Shown in pieces: positions 1 to 11,866 of a stretch of DNA of 64,000 bases. This DNA is from Formicarius rufipectus. Taxonomy: Eukaryota; Chordata; Aves; Passeriformes; Formicariidae. Where the stretch lies: contig VXAU01003525.1 of NCBI GenBank assembly GCA_013399695.1, forward strand, positions 1 through 64,000, given 5' to 3'. The notes below the pieces were generated by a model. The model did no database searches. It had not been told where the DNA came from and saw only the letters and a program-made list of their open reading frames with translations. The stretch's first letter is position 1. Each line of letters opens with the position of its first letter. The position numbers and the translations under genes were made by a program.

Positions 1-1605
1 TCTCTAAACTTAGACAAAGGTTTTTTGCAGATCACATTTTTCATGTGGTGCTGCTGCTTTACAGTTATTGAGCCCTGGCAAAATGTCTGTAAATCAACAT
101 TGTATGGATCCGGTGTACATCCAGTGTGCAGGAACTAGCAAGTCACAAGGACTGCTGTTATAGAATGGGACCTGTTTGACTGGCAGCACTGGAGAGATGG
201 ATGCAGGCTCCACTCTCTCTGCAGCTCCCCCTCGGTGCAATGGCTTTCTCCCTCCATTTGGTGCCTTCAAAAATATCAGGCTGCTGGTCTGAGCTGCTGA
301 AGGACTGCTGGGTTCCTGCAGACAGGAGCACCTTCCATGGGAGGTGAAGATTTGCCATTTGTGGGCAGGGTGGCCACAGCATCCCTGAAAACCAGATCGG
401 TTTGCTCTTACAAATTTAAGGCTATTCACCTGTGGGATGCTGCTAAATTTTGGAAGATCGTGAGGGCCTTTTCTTCTCACATTGTTTTCGCAGCTCTAGA
501 GGGGCACTGAACCCCAGGACGGTGAAAGCTTCAGTGCAGCTGAAGGTCTGCGACACATGGGTTCCTCTCCAGAAGCTGGCAGCTTGCCTAGTATGTTAAC
601 AATGTGCTAGAAGAGCCTGAGGAGGAATGGGCAAAGCTGTCTTCTGCCTGCCTCCTGTGAGATGGCACCCTCCAACACCACACACACACTACAAGAAACT
701 TTTCATGGCACTGGAGAGGAACAAAAATGATTCTTTGAAACCATCTGCCCTCTCCAGCAGTGGGGTCTTGCACACAGGTTGCCCTCAATCAGACCTTACC
801 AGGAGAGAGTTTTAGCCAGAGTACTTAAAATGTATGTTAAAATGGAAATCTATATTTGTAAACTCAGACCTCATGCCCTCCTTTGGAGAAGAAGCATTTT
901 CCCAGCTCCAGTCTCCAGCAGTAATGCACCCTCTCAAGCTCCCATTTTTAAGCTGAATCTTTGCTAATTTTGATTCTTCCAGAAAGTGCCAGACATTTTA
1001 GAAAATCTCCTTGTGAACAGCATGTTGAGAGTGCAGTAGGGGAGATGGGTAACTCTCCTAAGCACAGTTATGTGCAGGAAGCAGAAAACTATTCAAGAAC
1101 CAATTCTAGCTGAGAATCAAAATGCATGGCATCCACAGATGTTTTAAAGCAGGATGGAAGTTGCTGGAGCAAGCCTGAAGCTACCATGGTATTAAGAAGA
1201 TTATTTTAATATCTTAAATCAGTACCAGGGAAGGCAAACATTTAAACTGGGCATTTCCTAAAGAAGTGCCACAATTAAGAGCCATTGCCTAACCCCTTGC
1301 AGTGTCAGAATGGGGCACGTTTCTCAATCACAGTTGTGAAAGGACTCTCATACATTTATGGTAGTCCTAAGGCAGCTAAAGAGGACAGTTCAGTGGGTGG
1401 GAATTAGCCTTGTTGGAAGTTTGAACAGGGATCCCTTTGTTCAAGATCTGAAAGTCAGTGCTATGACAAGTTTAGTTACATCTCATATCCATCCATTTCC
1501 CTCCTAACAACCATTCACCTCAGAAACCCAGGTCCTTCTTGTCTACCAAAACCTTGGGTAGTAGTATCAGAGAGGGAGAGATTATGATAAAAAAATAAAG
1601 AAAGA
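1..1605. other. Unique non-coding sequence
   Basis: I see no gene, recognisable repeat or RNA in this stretch. Open frames are at most about 128 codons (minus strand, 94-480) and resemble nothing I know. The base composition is mixed, moderately AT-rich and without long simple repeats. Confidence 0.5.
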
Positions 1606-1950
1606 AGTCTAATTTATGAAGCAAACCTTTCAAAGCGTTAAACCATTCATAGCTTTATGACTACATATTAATCTGCTCTCATTTATTGCTTTGTAAGGCT
1701 ATTTTGACAAAAGTTCATTATCAAGACTGCTAAATGCTTTTAAAGCATTGATTGGGGGAATTATTACATCACGGTGATAGACACGGTGTGTTAAGATGGA
1801 TTGGAAGGCTCGGACCATCAGAAATTTCCCCCCTTTTAATTGGATCGATCCCAAGAATAAACGAAGTTTAATTGAATTTTCAGGAAAATTGAGCAGTTGT
1901 TTTCAAGTCTCTGTCAATACACATTATTTCAATTACATGATGATAAGCAT
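1606..1950. promoter_or_regulatory. Candidate conserved non-coding element
   Basis: This AT-rich, repeat-free island is dense in homeodomain-like cores (TTTAATTGGATCGATC near 1835, TTTAATTGAATTTTC near 1867, ATTGATTGGGG near 1747) and has a CRE-like ATTACATCACGGTGAT near 1764. An open frame starting at 1796 runs through it, but its protein resembles nothing known to me. The regulatory call is inferred from composition and motifs; conservation cannot be seen here. Confidence 0.3.
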
Positions 1951-2737
1951 AGAGAGAGTTTGCAAACAGTCTGAAGAGGGTGGAGGCTGCACACCAGAGA
2001 GGCTCCCTGCACATGCCTGGCTTTTACTTTCTTTTTCCAGGATGAGCTCTATTTCCCAAAAGCACATCAGCAAGGACAGGGATCCTGCTCCTGCAATCCA
2101 GTTTTCGGGGTAAGATTACCCCCTGTCCCTCCATTTTCCCAGCTCTCCTTGTCTCCTGTCTAGCACTCCTTCCCCAGGGTTTCCACAGCATCTTCCTTAC
2201 AACCCAGACAATTTTTCATACAAAATCCAGCCTTTTTGTTCCAACACTTCAAAATTACTTGGAAACGTTGACCAAAATGTGCTGGCTCAGGAAGCTTTGC
2301 TGCAGTGAGGTTAGGAAGCTGTTGCCCCTTGGTGTTTATCCTGTTCTACTTCCAAGTAACAGATGCTTGTCTCACAGTCCCTGCAGCTTCACTGCAAGTA
2401 GAAAGTGGAAGGTGCTGGTGAAGATACATTGATGTCAGTGTGAGGAATATGTTCCCTTTTGAGGACAAGAGCCATTATTTAAGGAGTGGGGCAGAAAGCT
2501 GGAGGCAAGACCAAGGGCTCACCTGCCAGGTTTCATCAGCTCCACAGAGCCCAGAGGGGCAGTGGGGCTGAGCATTCCTCTGCTTATGCTGGGACAGGAT
2601 CCCCATGCAGTAGAGCACCCCTTTAAAATTAAACAAATGCTATTAGCTTGAGACCTTTTTCAAATTTCTGGGCTCCTTGGAAATCTTTCCTCAACTCAGA
2701 AATACTCCCTTCTCCTTCACAAGCACTGGATCTTTGC
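1951..2737. other. Unique non-coding sequence
   Basis: No gene or repeat is seen. The sequence is moderately GC-rich and pyrimidine-rich around 2110-2200. Confidence 0.45.
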
Positions 2738-2790
2738 AAAAAAAAAAAAAAAGAAAAGAAAAAACAAAAGAAAATAAAAAGAAAAAAAGG
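2738..2790 (+). repeat. A-rich low-complexity tract
   Basis: A run of 15 A is followed by interrupted A-runs (AAAAG, AAAAC and AAAAT units) for about 53 bp. No AATAAA lies just upstream, so it is better read as simple sequence than as a retrocopy tail. It creates spurious Lys-rich and Phe-rich open frames on both strands. Confidence 0.85.
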
Positions 2791-3824
2791 GAACCTTGAC
2801 CAGAGGAATAAGAATTTGGCATCACCAAGGAACAAAGAGTATTGGTGTAGCGACACTGAGTGAAACGTTCCCCTGGTTCTCCATGTGTTTCTTTGAACAT
2901 CCAATTAGCAGAAATTCTTTGTTACAGTGTTTTCCTCCTTCTTGTTGGTAGAAACCTGGTGCTGGTTTGGTATCAGCCACAGAGTGTCCTGAGATGCTCC
3001 CCGGCAGGGTGGTCTTCATGCCTTCCTGCTCCAAGGCTCCCTTCCCTGACACAGCTGCAGTGGTTTGAGAGGCAGCCTAGCTGAGTCATTGTCTTTTGTA
3101 TTTTCTTTCACTGAATATCCACCCAAAAATTAAGATCCTCTGCTAAGGAAGACAATACCATATAAAACCTCTCCATAGTCACAAAAACCCTTTCCCCCCT
3201 CTTCTGTCGCAGTCTAAACTCACTGAAGCTTGTATGAGCTATGGGGAGTCCCACCAGAGAAACACAAGGTGGAAACTCCTTGTAGATGAAGCTGTTTCTC
3301 TTTCATTTTCCCTCCTTTAACAACACCTTTCTGTGTTCACCTGGAATACTCTTCCCCAGAGCACAGACAGAAGACGCTGGCAGTCCATAACATGGGATGC
3401 TTGCAGCCCCTGGGTTGGATCCGAGTGAGTGTGTTGAACTTGATGTAACAATTATGGGTGGTTTTCAGCCCTTCTCAGGCCTGATAATGCCAGAGGGAAG
3501 GCAGGACTCAATAGTGGCAATGCTGGGATGTCCTGGAACAAGAGGCTGGATGTGGCTCAAGCTGGATCTCTGGTCCAGCGAAGCCCAGGCAGCACATTCC
3601 AAAGCTCAGTGGTCGATGGTTGTGCCCCATTCCTGCAATTCACCTGCAATGCCCTGTTTGATCCTCTTCTCTGTCCCTTCTAAGCCTGAGCAACCCAGGT
3701 GAGACCCAGATTCCCTCAGAGCTGCAATTAGAGGCAGTGCAATGGGGCACAGTGTGGTGGCCTCAGCCAGCTGAGGGTCAGGGAGCTGCCTCCAGGGCTC
3801 CCTGCTGCAGCCACAGCCCAGCCA
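2791..3824. other. Unique non-coding sequence
   Basis: Nothing is recognised. The 101-codon plus-strand frame at 3397-3702 has no recognisable domain or splice context. Confidence 0.45.
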
Positions 3825-4150
3825 TAAAGGATATAGCCCTTGTTATAGATTCGTTAGTTATTCATTGTAACAGCCTTGATCCTAATGAATTCATTTGGTA
3901 TTCATTGGCTGTCACGAACAGTTTTGTAAGTCTTCAGCTCTAATTTAGGACAATTAAAATGAAGTGTTAGCAAGCAATGTTTCCCCTGCATTGCACAATC
4001 CATAATATTTTCTTTTTGGGGAGGGATGCAGACTAACCCGGCTAACGCTGCTGATGTTATCAGGGAGTGAGATCTTACAGCTTGATCCTGCAATGCTTAA
4101 TGAATTAATACAGCAGATATAATTTTCATGGGTCAGTGTGTTGTGCTGGC
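3825..4150. promoter_or_regulatory. Candidate conserved non-coding element
   Basis: AT-rich island with repeated ATTCATT and TAAT motifs (CCTAATGAATTCATTTGG near 3881, CTTAATGAATTAATAC near 4096) and an ATTTAGGACAATTAAAATG block near 3944. The density of homeobox-type cores without any repeat suggests an enhancer-like element; this is inference only. Confidence 0.3.
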
Positions 4151-5375
4151 CTGCAGATCTGTCTAGATTAGGCCTAGGGAAAGACTAATTGAAAAATACA
4201 TGTCTTGGTTTGCTTAAAAACAATAAGCTGATATCTACCAGGGAGAAATGTACAAACAAGATGCATAAAAGCAAGGCAGTGATTTGTCATGTGCTTCATA
4301 GTTCATGCTGTAAATTAGACAATCTTTCATAATCACAGGGCTGGGGGAAGGGAAGAACCGAATCAATTTGCCTGCAAAATTTTAAGTCCTTTTGAAAACA
4401 CAATTGAAATATAATTCCTCTGTGTTTCCCAGTTAATTATCATTTACAATATTTCTGGCATCAAAGCTTTACTAGCATGGAGGGATCATTTCTTCATCAC
4501 AATACCACTTTCAGGATTCATTTATCTTGTCTTTTAGACTAATTATCCCCAAATTCACCAATAGACTGTCACACTTACATGCTCCAATAAATGTAGTTTT
4601 AAATCAGCAGCTTACTTTGCTGCAGTGGTACAAGCTTTCCTGAATTGTGTCTAACTAGAGTCATTCATCTGTGATCACAACACTAAAGGGAGAACAACAA
4701 CATTAAGGTTTGTATGAATGATCATGCTTATTTATATGCAAATACGTCTGACAAATCAATAATGTATGATTTAGCTGTTCACTGTGCATTAGTAGAAGTG
4801 CCTCCAGTCCCAGGTGGTGGACTCAAAAGGATCCTCAGCTCTTCCCCCTCCCTGTTTTGGTCCGATTCAACCAGCATCTCTGGTCAAGTGGCTGCAAAAT
4901 CAGCTGCTGCCTCCTCCTTGTGTGCTGGTGGGACTGGAGCCACCCACTGCTGTGGAGGGGATGGAACTGGGAACGGCTGATGTTGGCCTGCAGTCATGGG
5001 GATGGGCAAGAGCCACTGTGGAAAGGGCTGTGGGGACCCCAGGGTGGAATGGAGTGGGAGTGGGGATGGTTACATCTGACTTTCCACAGGCTGTGACTGT
5101 CATAGGTTTGTTCTTCCGTATTTCAAACTGATGTGAGGCAGAATAACACCCCAGGTGGAGTTAGCCCATTCCTTCAGCCTCTCAGCACTCCTTCCTTACC
5201 CTATCCAGAAAACAACTGCCCATATGATCTGCCTCCAACTCACTGCAAAGGCTCTGTCCCCCTCCTCCTGCAATGTCTGTATGGTCCAGTCTGTCTGCAC
5301 AGCTCTGCCCGGGTCTGCTCCCCAGTGAGGGCTCAGCACTCACCCCAACCTCAGCCTTCTGCCACCCATGGCTTT
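4151..5375. other. Unique sequence, AT-rich then G-rich
   Basis: 4151-4790 is AT-rich with scattered TTAATTAT-type motifs and could extend the upstream candidate element. 4790-5375 is GC-richer, with a G-rich plus strand around 5030-5070. No gene is recognised. Confidence 0.4.
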
Positions 5376-5495
5376 TCACAGACTCACAGAATATGCTAAA
5401 TTGGAAGGGACCCACAAGAATCATCGAGTCCAACTCTGATGCCTGCACAGGACCATCCTCAAGAGTGTGCCTGAGGCTGTCATCTAAACTTCTGC
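5376..5495 (-). mobile_element. CR1 LINE 3'-end fragment
   Basis: The plus strand shows the reverse complement of a CR1 3' end: TCACAGACTCACAGAATATG, then TTGGAAGGGACCCACAAG, ATCATCGAGTCCAACTC and GTGCCTGAGGCTGTCATC. The element therefore lies on the minus strand. The wording 'gacccacaag.atcatcgagtcc' marks a different CR1 subfamily from most other copies here. It is heavily 5'-truncated to about 120 bp and diverged. Confidence 0.85.
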
Positions 5496-6825
5496 CCTGC
5501 CACCCCCACTGGGGGGTGATCTGTCAGCTGTGCAACACCAAGCAACACCATCATTGCTCCCAGAGAGGTGCTTTTCAGCCCTTCCCAAGGTCTCCAAAAG
5601 ATCAACCCTAATTTTTTTTTTTTTTGGCAGAAGAAAAAGGAGCAGGAACATTAGCGGGTGTGCAGCATCGCACTGTCCACGTCCTGCACTGATCTTGTGC
5701 TGCCTGAGCACACCACATGGCACCTGCACCTGCCTCAGGGACCAGTTGTCAGGGGCTAAGAGATCACTGAAATAAGTAAATATTAAATATCTACCTTGTA
5801 CCCAAGGAATGTGGATGATGGGCTAGATGTTAATGTGGTGTAAATTCTTGCATTTCTTTTGAGATGTGCTTATGGCTGTGGTAAGTTGGGCTTTCAGCCA
5901 AGTTCAGGAGTCAAAAAATACCCAAACAAACCAGCCCTGCTTTCAGCTGTTGTTATTCTTCTTGCTGTACCCTTCAGGTTGAGAAGTAATCATGTCCTCC
6001 TGAGCAAGTCGGACTGAAATGCCACTAACATGGCTATTCAGTCAGCCAGAAACACCCAGGTGATATGGAGAAATATAAGTAATTCTCATTCTCCCTACAT
6101 ATCCCACAAACCACCTCAGGGAAGACTGAGAGTGAGTGGAGAAGGCTGTGTGGGTTCCCATGCAAAGGGCAAGAGCAGCACCACCTGCATCTGGCAACCA
6201 CCTGGGAGGGGGGGCTGACTTGTATCCACCTTCCAGGACTCCTTGCCACATCCTGGCATCCATCACCTGATGTCCATCTCAGTCTTCCATCTGCTCTGGA
6301 TAAGGATACCCACACCTGATGCAGGAAAGTGCAGGCAGTCTGTCCCTGGGCTCTCATTGGCCATGACAGGTGAAGAGAAGAGCGACTTGAACAAATGCTG
6401 TGCCACACACTCTGTCCCAGGGATAAATTGCTCAGTTGTTGCCAGCTTTGGAAGAACTAGTCAGAAAGCTGTGAAAGCAAGCAAGAAATCCCAGCATACA
6501 CAATGCTGGGGGGATGAGGGGAGGAGTAAGTTTAATGGCCTGCATGAATTGTCAAGCAAACCCTCTGCAGACTTCAGCATCTTCAGTGGCACATTCTCAT
6601 TCTGACACAGAAGCGACATTTATAGGTCGTAACTCTTAGGAGCAGTTGGTCTCTCTGGCACTATTACACTTAAATGTGAAGGGCTTCATCTGCTGACTAT
6701 CACAGTGGAAAAGGCAAGTTGAGCAGTTAAAGTAACAGTTCAGGAAGATCCCCCAGGGATGGAGTGAGCAAAAGAGAATAATCAGGCATTTCCACAACTT
6801 GCCCCTGTAGTGTATTAGTTTCTGG
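5496..6825. other. Unique non-coding sequence
   Basis: It contains a T14 run at 5612-5625 and otherwise nothing recognisable. Overlapping open frames on both strands (for example minus 6034-6408, 124 codons, and plus 6243-6605, 120 codons) have no recognisable product. Confidence 0.45.
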
Positions 6826-7195
6826 CGACTAAGCTGCTTTTAGCTTTCCCAGTTTATTTTCAGTCGTGTCTATACAATAAACTGCTCGTATTCCCATTGC
6901 ATTTATAATTGTAATTGGCTATCTAACTAAATAGCCTATGGATCTGTGTGCTGGGAAACATGCTGTGCAGATGTGTGGGTCTGTGTGCACGCACACACAA
7001 ACCTGCACATCCGCACACCCCTGCCCTCACACAAACCATCTCAAAAAAACCAGTCAGAGATTAAATTAGCTTAGAAATGGAGCATCTGCACAACTAATAA
7101 TTTCATTACAGGGGGAAAGCAGGAAACTGTGTTTCTCAATGAAGCTCAGATTATGAATCCGGTCATTTGCATTGGAATTTTAATAAGTTTGTACA
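6826..7195. promoter_or_regulatory. Candidate conserved non-coding element with a TG/CA-rich centre
   Basis: AT-rich flanks carry TTTATAATTGTAATTGGC (near 6902), AAATTAGCTTAG (near 7065) and a GTCATTTGCATTGGAATTTT block (near 7162) containing ATTTGCAT, the octamer (POU-factor) site. Between them, about 6965-7035, lies an impure TG/CA stretch. Function is inferred from motifs only. Confidence 0.3.
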
Positions 7196-8100
7196 AAAAA
7201 GGACTGGTACACATCAGCTCCTCTCTGAATGAGGTGTAATGTGAGGGAGATGCTGCACGCTCTCAACAGATGATGGACAGAGTAGGAGGTTGTGGTGGAC
7301 AGACACATCCCCACCAGTTCTGCAGTAAAGCAGGTGAGGAATCAGTGCCTGTGCTCTGCTGGGGCCATTCTTCCAGTGGAGGGTGAAGATTGTTGCTTTA
7401 AACAATTCAAATACCCGTGCCATGCTTGGTGACTGGGACTCTGTTATGCGGGGACACTAATGATGCCAACACTCCTGGGCCAGGGCCTTGCTGGTGTGGG
7501 ATCTGAGGGGCTTTCATAAATGGGGAGTTTATGTGGGATCAAATCTGAATGCTTGGATAATCCACTTCACAAAGAGGATCCACACTCTGAGATCTAATCC
7601 CACATAGACTATGATGTGCAAGCTCCACTACTCATAGGGAAGAAGTAGTTCTTGCTTTTATGTATTATTTTCCCCTTCCATCAACCCAGACCCATATACA
7701 TGGGAAGTATCATCAACTGTTTCAATAGTTCTGCATTTTAGATGATCCTTTTTCCACGAGGTCTGGGCCTCTTTCAGCCCTAGCAGATTAATGGGCTTTT
7801 GTGGGTGGCCTCCCTATGAACAGAAATACTCTGCAGCTCCCTCCAGAGTGATGGAGAAGAAAACTACATCTCCCAGCAGCCCCAAGAAGGAACAGAATGA
7901 GATTTTAAGGGTAGGTTTGATTCTCTTCCAAAACACATGGCACTTGGAAAGCCAATCTCCAATTAGCAGGTTATGCCTTTTGTTTTCAGTAGTGCTTAAG
8001 AAGTTAACAGGAATGGGAAAAGGCATTTTCTGGATAAGTTTTGCAAGAGATTCTCAGAGAGACACATACACACAGAGAAATCAGGCAGATTAACTCTCAT
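7196..8100. other. Unique non-coding sequence
   Basis: No gene, repeat or RNA is recognised. Short open frames on both strands look random. Confidence 0.45.
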
Positions 8101-8575
8101 CTCAGTCTGCTGAAGCTTTTCCTGCAGGGTGCTTGCTAATATGAAATATTAAAAGTGCCATGTTCTTTCCTTCGCATATTTCTTCATATTCAGTCTGGCC
8201 ACTCACTTGATATGTAAATAAAGTGTACCACCACTCTATAAAATGCAGATACTCTGCATTATTTAAGCCGTGAAGGTGATGCATCATCCGTTATGTGGCT
8301 CATTGGGGGAGCCCCGCTGTGTATTTGGCAATAAAGCCTCAGAGCGCCTCATCAGAAACAGCAGTTGGTCCAGGGGAAGTTCATTTATGCATGAAATATT
8401 CACAGAGCAACAATGCAAACCTTAAACATCAGTAATTGTTAGATTTCTATTGCCTCTAACTAGTGTCTCTAAATTATTGCAAAAGACCAGCCAATTTGCA
8501 AATTACATATATTTGTCATGCTCTTGTACCTTTAGTGAAGAGCCCATAATGGTGATAGCATTTTTAATGTACACA
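8101..8575. promoter_or_regulatory. Candidate conserved non-coding element
   Basis: AT-rich island with clustered motifs: TGATATGTAAATAAAG near 8208, CATCAGTAATTGTTAG near 8428, and AATTTGCAAATTACATATAT near 8492, which contains an octamer-like ATTTGCAAAT. It is repeat-free. Conservation is inferred, not observed. Confidence 0.3.
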
Positions 8576-9355
8576 GTCACTGTGCCTCCTTTGGAGAGCT
8601 AGCCAAAGACTAGCTCTTTAATGGGATGAGTAGGCCAGGTTTCTGGAGAAAGTTCCTGCTGTATTAACTGACTTATTGCCTGCAAAAGTTTTTCCCCCAA
8701 ATGTTTATCCACCTTTAAGATGAAGAAGAAACTTCATCCAAGATGGTCCTTCCACTCTTTGTGTGCCTTGGAGGAATTTTGTGTGATCACAACAGCAACA
8801 TGTAGGGCCATGACATGAACAAGCCCAGCTCAGGTTTTTGCCCAGGTTCTGCCATTCAGTCCCCGCCACCAGACCATGACCTTGTCCATGGCCCAGTGGT
8901 CACACAACTTTGGGGAAAGACCTCTGGACAACACAGCCTGAGGTTTCAAGTTGAAAACAAGGCAGAAGGAATGCCTGGTGTAACCCCCTCAGAGGGCACA
9001 GGGCTGCTTTAGGCACGACCAATACCTGGGGAGACAAGACTGGGCCTTTTAGTACCACACTCTGAAAGGAGAGAAAGGAGATGAACAGATCTCCTTGCCT
9101 TGAGCTGTGCTGGGATTGGCGGTGACGCTGACCCACGGGTTTGTGAAATGCTCTCAGTTTCAAGCTGGGGATTTTTTCAGCTCCCTTTAGCCATGTAGAG
9201 CACGAAGACTGTGCAGTAAGTACAGCTGGGTGCTCCCATCTTGCCTGTCATGTGGTACCTGTGTCTGTACCTCAATCCCTTCCAGAGCTCCAGCCAGAGT
9301 AGGGCCAACCCAAAGGGATGCTCTCTGCTGAGAGCCAAATGCTGCCACTGCAAGT
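8576..9355. other. Unique non-coding sequence
   Basis: Nothing recognisable is present. The frames at plus 8815-9012 and minus 8900-9163 overlap each other in opposite directions and show no domain. Confidence 0.45.
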
Positions 9356-9625
9356 GAGGAATTCATTTAATAACTTCAGATTCATTAATATCCCTCCCTG
9401 CGAGACTCAAAATAACAACTGGGATCAAAGGGTCAATTAACACTCACATTCTCTAATCTATCAGCAGATTAATTTCTGAGCTGCTTTATGACAGACTGTT
9501 CTGTATAAAAGTTGTGGAAGTAAAATTCTCTGTCCCTGTCTTTCGTCTTCCTGGTTAATATTTAACAGAGATCTTTTAATGTGCTCTTCTATTCAATACA
9601 GTAATATAATACAGCATCACCTTTG
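9356..9625. promoter_or_regulatory. Candidate conserved non-coding element
   Basis: Contains GAATTCATTTAATAAC, CATTAATATCCC, GGTCAATTAACACTC and CAGATTAATTTC within about 120 bp, a tight cluster of TAAT/ATTA cores without any repeat. This is a motif-based inference. Confidence 0.3.
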
Positions 9626-10097
9626 ACAAATCTCTTCCTTTTCACAGAGGAAAGGGTGTATTTCCCCAGTTGGCACCATGCTGCTTTATCTTTTACACTG
9701 TGTGTCTCTCTGGGAATGGAGGATGCTCCATCAGGTTGATAAAACACAACCTCCTTTCCCCAGGCATATTGGTCCTTTGGGAGAAGTCATTAGCTTTGCA
9801 GAGGATGGGGGCCAAGAGCATCATTTCCGACTGTGAGCAGTGGGCAGTGCTGATTTTCTGTGTGTCTCATTATCCCAGAAGAGGTTAATGGCTGTGGTGG
9901 CATCTCCTCCTCCCCCATGGATCTCAGGGTAATCTTCATGGGGGATTTGATCCCTTCTGCATACAAGTTGTTGTTTGCTGACAAGTATTAGAGGAGGTAA
10001 GGAGAGCTTTTTGCACCTTTAAATAACCTACAGCCATCCCAGACATGCAAAGGGCAGAGGGGGGATGAAGCTCTCGATGTGCTTTTGGAGGCAGGGC
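9626..10097. other. Unique non-coding sequence
   Basis: No feature is recognised. Confidence 0.4.
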
Positions 10098-10143
10098 AGG
10101 TTCACTTTGTGAAGTTCAGGTTCACTTTGTGAAGTTCACTTTG
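10098..10143. repeat. 20-bp tandem duplication, about 2.3 copies
   Basis: AGGTTCACTTTGTGAAGTTC occurs twice head to tail (10098-10117 and 10118-10137) and a third copy begins with ACTTTG. Each unit holds a perfect dyad, TTCAC-TTT-GTGAA, and begins with an AGGTTCA nuclear-receptor-like half-site. The identical copies suggest a recent slippage or duplication event. Confidence 0.9.
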
Positions 10144-10680
10144 GCCGCAGAGACAGGATCTCTGTGCCAATTTTGCAAGTGGCAGCTTTAAGTTTGCCCT
10201 GAGCCTGTGGCCTCATCTTTGTGAGGGCACAACAAGGAGTGCTGTGAGTGGACGTGAGCTCAAAGATCAGCACTTTCTCTGTCCCCACTGCTCACAGAGA
10301 GCCTGGCTCCATCTCAGACCCTCGATGCTGCACCTGGAAGAACAGAGCTTGGGATATCAGCCATGTGTGGGGCTAGTGTCTCCTGACTTTGCCCCAGCTT
10401 GCAAGAGTGAGACCTTCCCTTTGCACCGAGGTCCTGAGCATCCTCACTGCTGCCCCTCCAGAGCCTGGGCTGAGGGACCTGTGGACACCTGGGTGTCAAA
10501 AGGGGAGTTAGTTAAAATGCATGTGCTGAATATGAAATTTAAACTGTCTCAGCCCCCGCACTTACAAGCTGGGGCAGCAGCATGTCTGTACCTCCTTCAG
10601 GGGTAAAGACACATCCCCCAGACATTTTGCAGAGCCCAGATATTATAGGAGAAAGGCCCTGGGGTGTGTGAGATGACTGG
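10144..10680. other. Unique, relatively GC-rich sequence
   Basis: It holds a 120-codon plus-strand frame (10244-10606) whose product I do not recognise. This stretch could be the upstream part of the poly(A)-ended unit at 10681-10848, but nothing proves it. Confidence 0.35.
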
Positions 10681-10848
10681 CTTAATCTTGGCTCTGTTTG
10701 TAGGAAGGAATTACATCCTCATCAATCTCAGCAAGGAGGCGGCTCAGGACCAGAACCTGAGCAGCAAAATGGCACCTTTTGGCCACCCAGCAGGAGATGA
10801 CAATAAAACCTAATTTAAAAAAAAAGAAAAAAAAAAAAAAAAGAAAAG
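10681..10848 (+). pseudogene. Possible poly(A)-ended retrocopy tail or terminal exon
   Basis: An AATAAA (10802-10807) is followed nine bases later by about 32 bp of nearly pure A (10817-10848, broken by two G), the layout of a reverse-transcribed mRNA 3' end. About 35 codons are open before a TAA just upstream of the A-tract, reading in part NYILINLSKEAAQDQN. An acceptor-like CTCTGTTTGTAG lies at about 10692-10703, so a real terminal exon is an alternative. No parent gene is recognised. A chance poly(A) next to an AATAAA is also possible. Confidence 0.3.
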
Positions 10849-11094
10849 CACTGGAGTTTTTAGTCACTTAACGAAATGAATTTCTGTACAAGTTCTGAAG
10901 CTGAACTCTCTCAAAGGCGATCACTCCTGACTCCAGGTTTCTCTTTGACTTGTTTTATGATGTTTGCTGAAAGTTCAGAAAATTAAATCTTTTGCAGTTT
11001 CAGAAATGCACATGATGGATGTGTTTTGGGATTCAAATCAAGGGAGGGAGAATGCTTCTTTAAATTATTAGTTTGGCTTCCCTCCACCATGCTG
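10849..11094. other. Unique AT-rich sequence
   Basis: No gene or known repeat is seen. Confidence 0.4.
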
Positions 11095-11240
11095 CCGCTC
11101 TGTTAATTAAACAGCGGACATATGTTAAAGCTGTTTTACAAGCATCTGGAAAGAAAAATTAACATTTTTTATCACTGTCACTGTAATTTCTTAACTGTAT
11201 GTATATGTGGACAATATGAAAATTAGTTTCATTTAAAAGT
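11095..11240. promoter_or_regulatory. Candidate element with TTAATTAA-centred dyad
   Basis: At 11095-11117 a near-palindrome with CCGC...TGT and ACAGCGG arms surrounds the homeodomain core TTAATTAA. It is followed by AT-rich sequence (GAAAAATTAACATTTTTTAT). The symmetric site with CpGs on both arms suggests constraint; conservation is not visible here. Confidence 0.3.
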
Positions 11241-11591
11241 TAGAGTGGTTTGCTTTGATTAGAAGACAAGCAGGGGGATGAAAGGGAAGTCTGATAACTG
11301 AGGAAGAACCTGGCCTGGAGAAAGGGAGACAAAACATGATGGTCAATGAGGCTGGTCAGTCTGGGTGGAAATCTAATGCTGTGCATGTGTATTAAAACAA
11401 CTCTGCTGTTCATATCTTTCGGCCTTTTCATGGCTTTGGAGGTAATTTATAAACAAATCCAACAACCCCCCTGTGCAGCAGGTTCTGGGTGGTCATGGAC
11501 TCCATGCTGTTGTCCAGGCTGGTTGGCTTCTCTGACCCTGCAGGTCAGGACTTAAGCGTCGAGCCTGGCACTTCAGTACAATTGTTACAGC
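11241..11591. other. Unique non-coding sequence
   Basis: Nothing recognisable precedes the CR1 fragment. Confidence 0.4.
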
Positions 11592-11866
11592 TTTGAACTG
11601 ACAGAGGGCAGGCTTAGATTGCATATTAGGAAGAAATTTTATACTTTGAAGGTGGTCAGACACTGGCACAGGTTGCCCAAGAATTGGATATCCCGTCCCT
11701 GGAAGTGATCAGTGCCAGGTTGAATGGGGCTTGGAGCAATCTGATCTAGTGGAAGGTGTCCCTGCCCTGCCGTGTTCCATATGGGGTGTTGGAACAAGAT
11801 GGTCTTTAGTGTCCTTTTCAACCCAAACCATTCTGTGTTTCTATGATTCTATAATTTCTATAATTC
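11592..11866 (+). mobile_element. CR1 LINE 3'-end fragment
   Basis: Sense-orientation CR1 3' end. It runs from TTGAACTGACAGAGGGCAGG through ATATTAGGAAGAAATTTT, GGCACAGGTTGCCCAAGAA and TGATCTAGTGGAAGGTGTCC to the typical terminal CCATTCTGTGTTTCTATGAT with degenerate ATTCTRTG-type octamers. It is about 275 bp, 5'-truncated and moderately diverged. The two open frames over it are shadows. Confidence 0.93.

Noticed and set aside
2738..2790. A-rich tract as a retrocopy tail
   Set aside because: No polyadenylation signal or coding-like sequence upstream.
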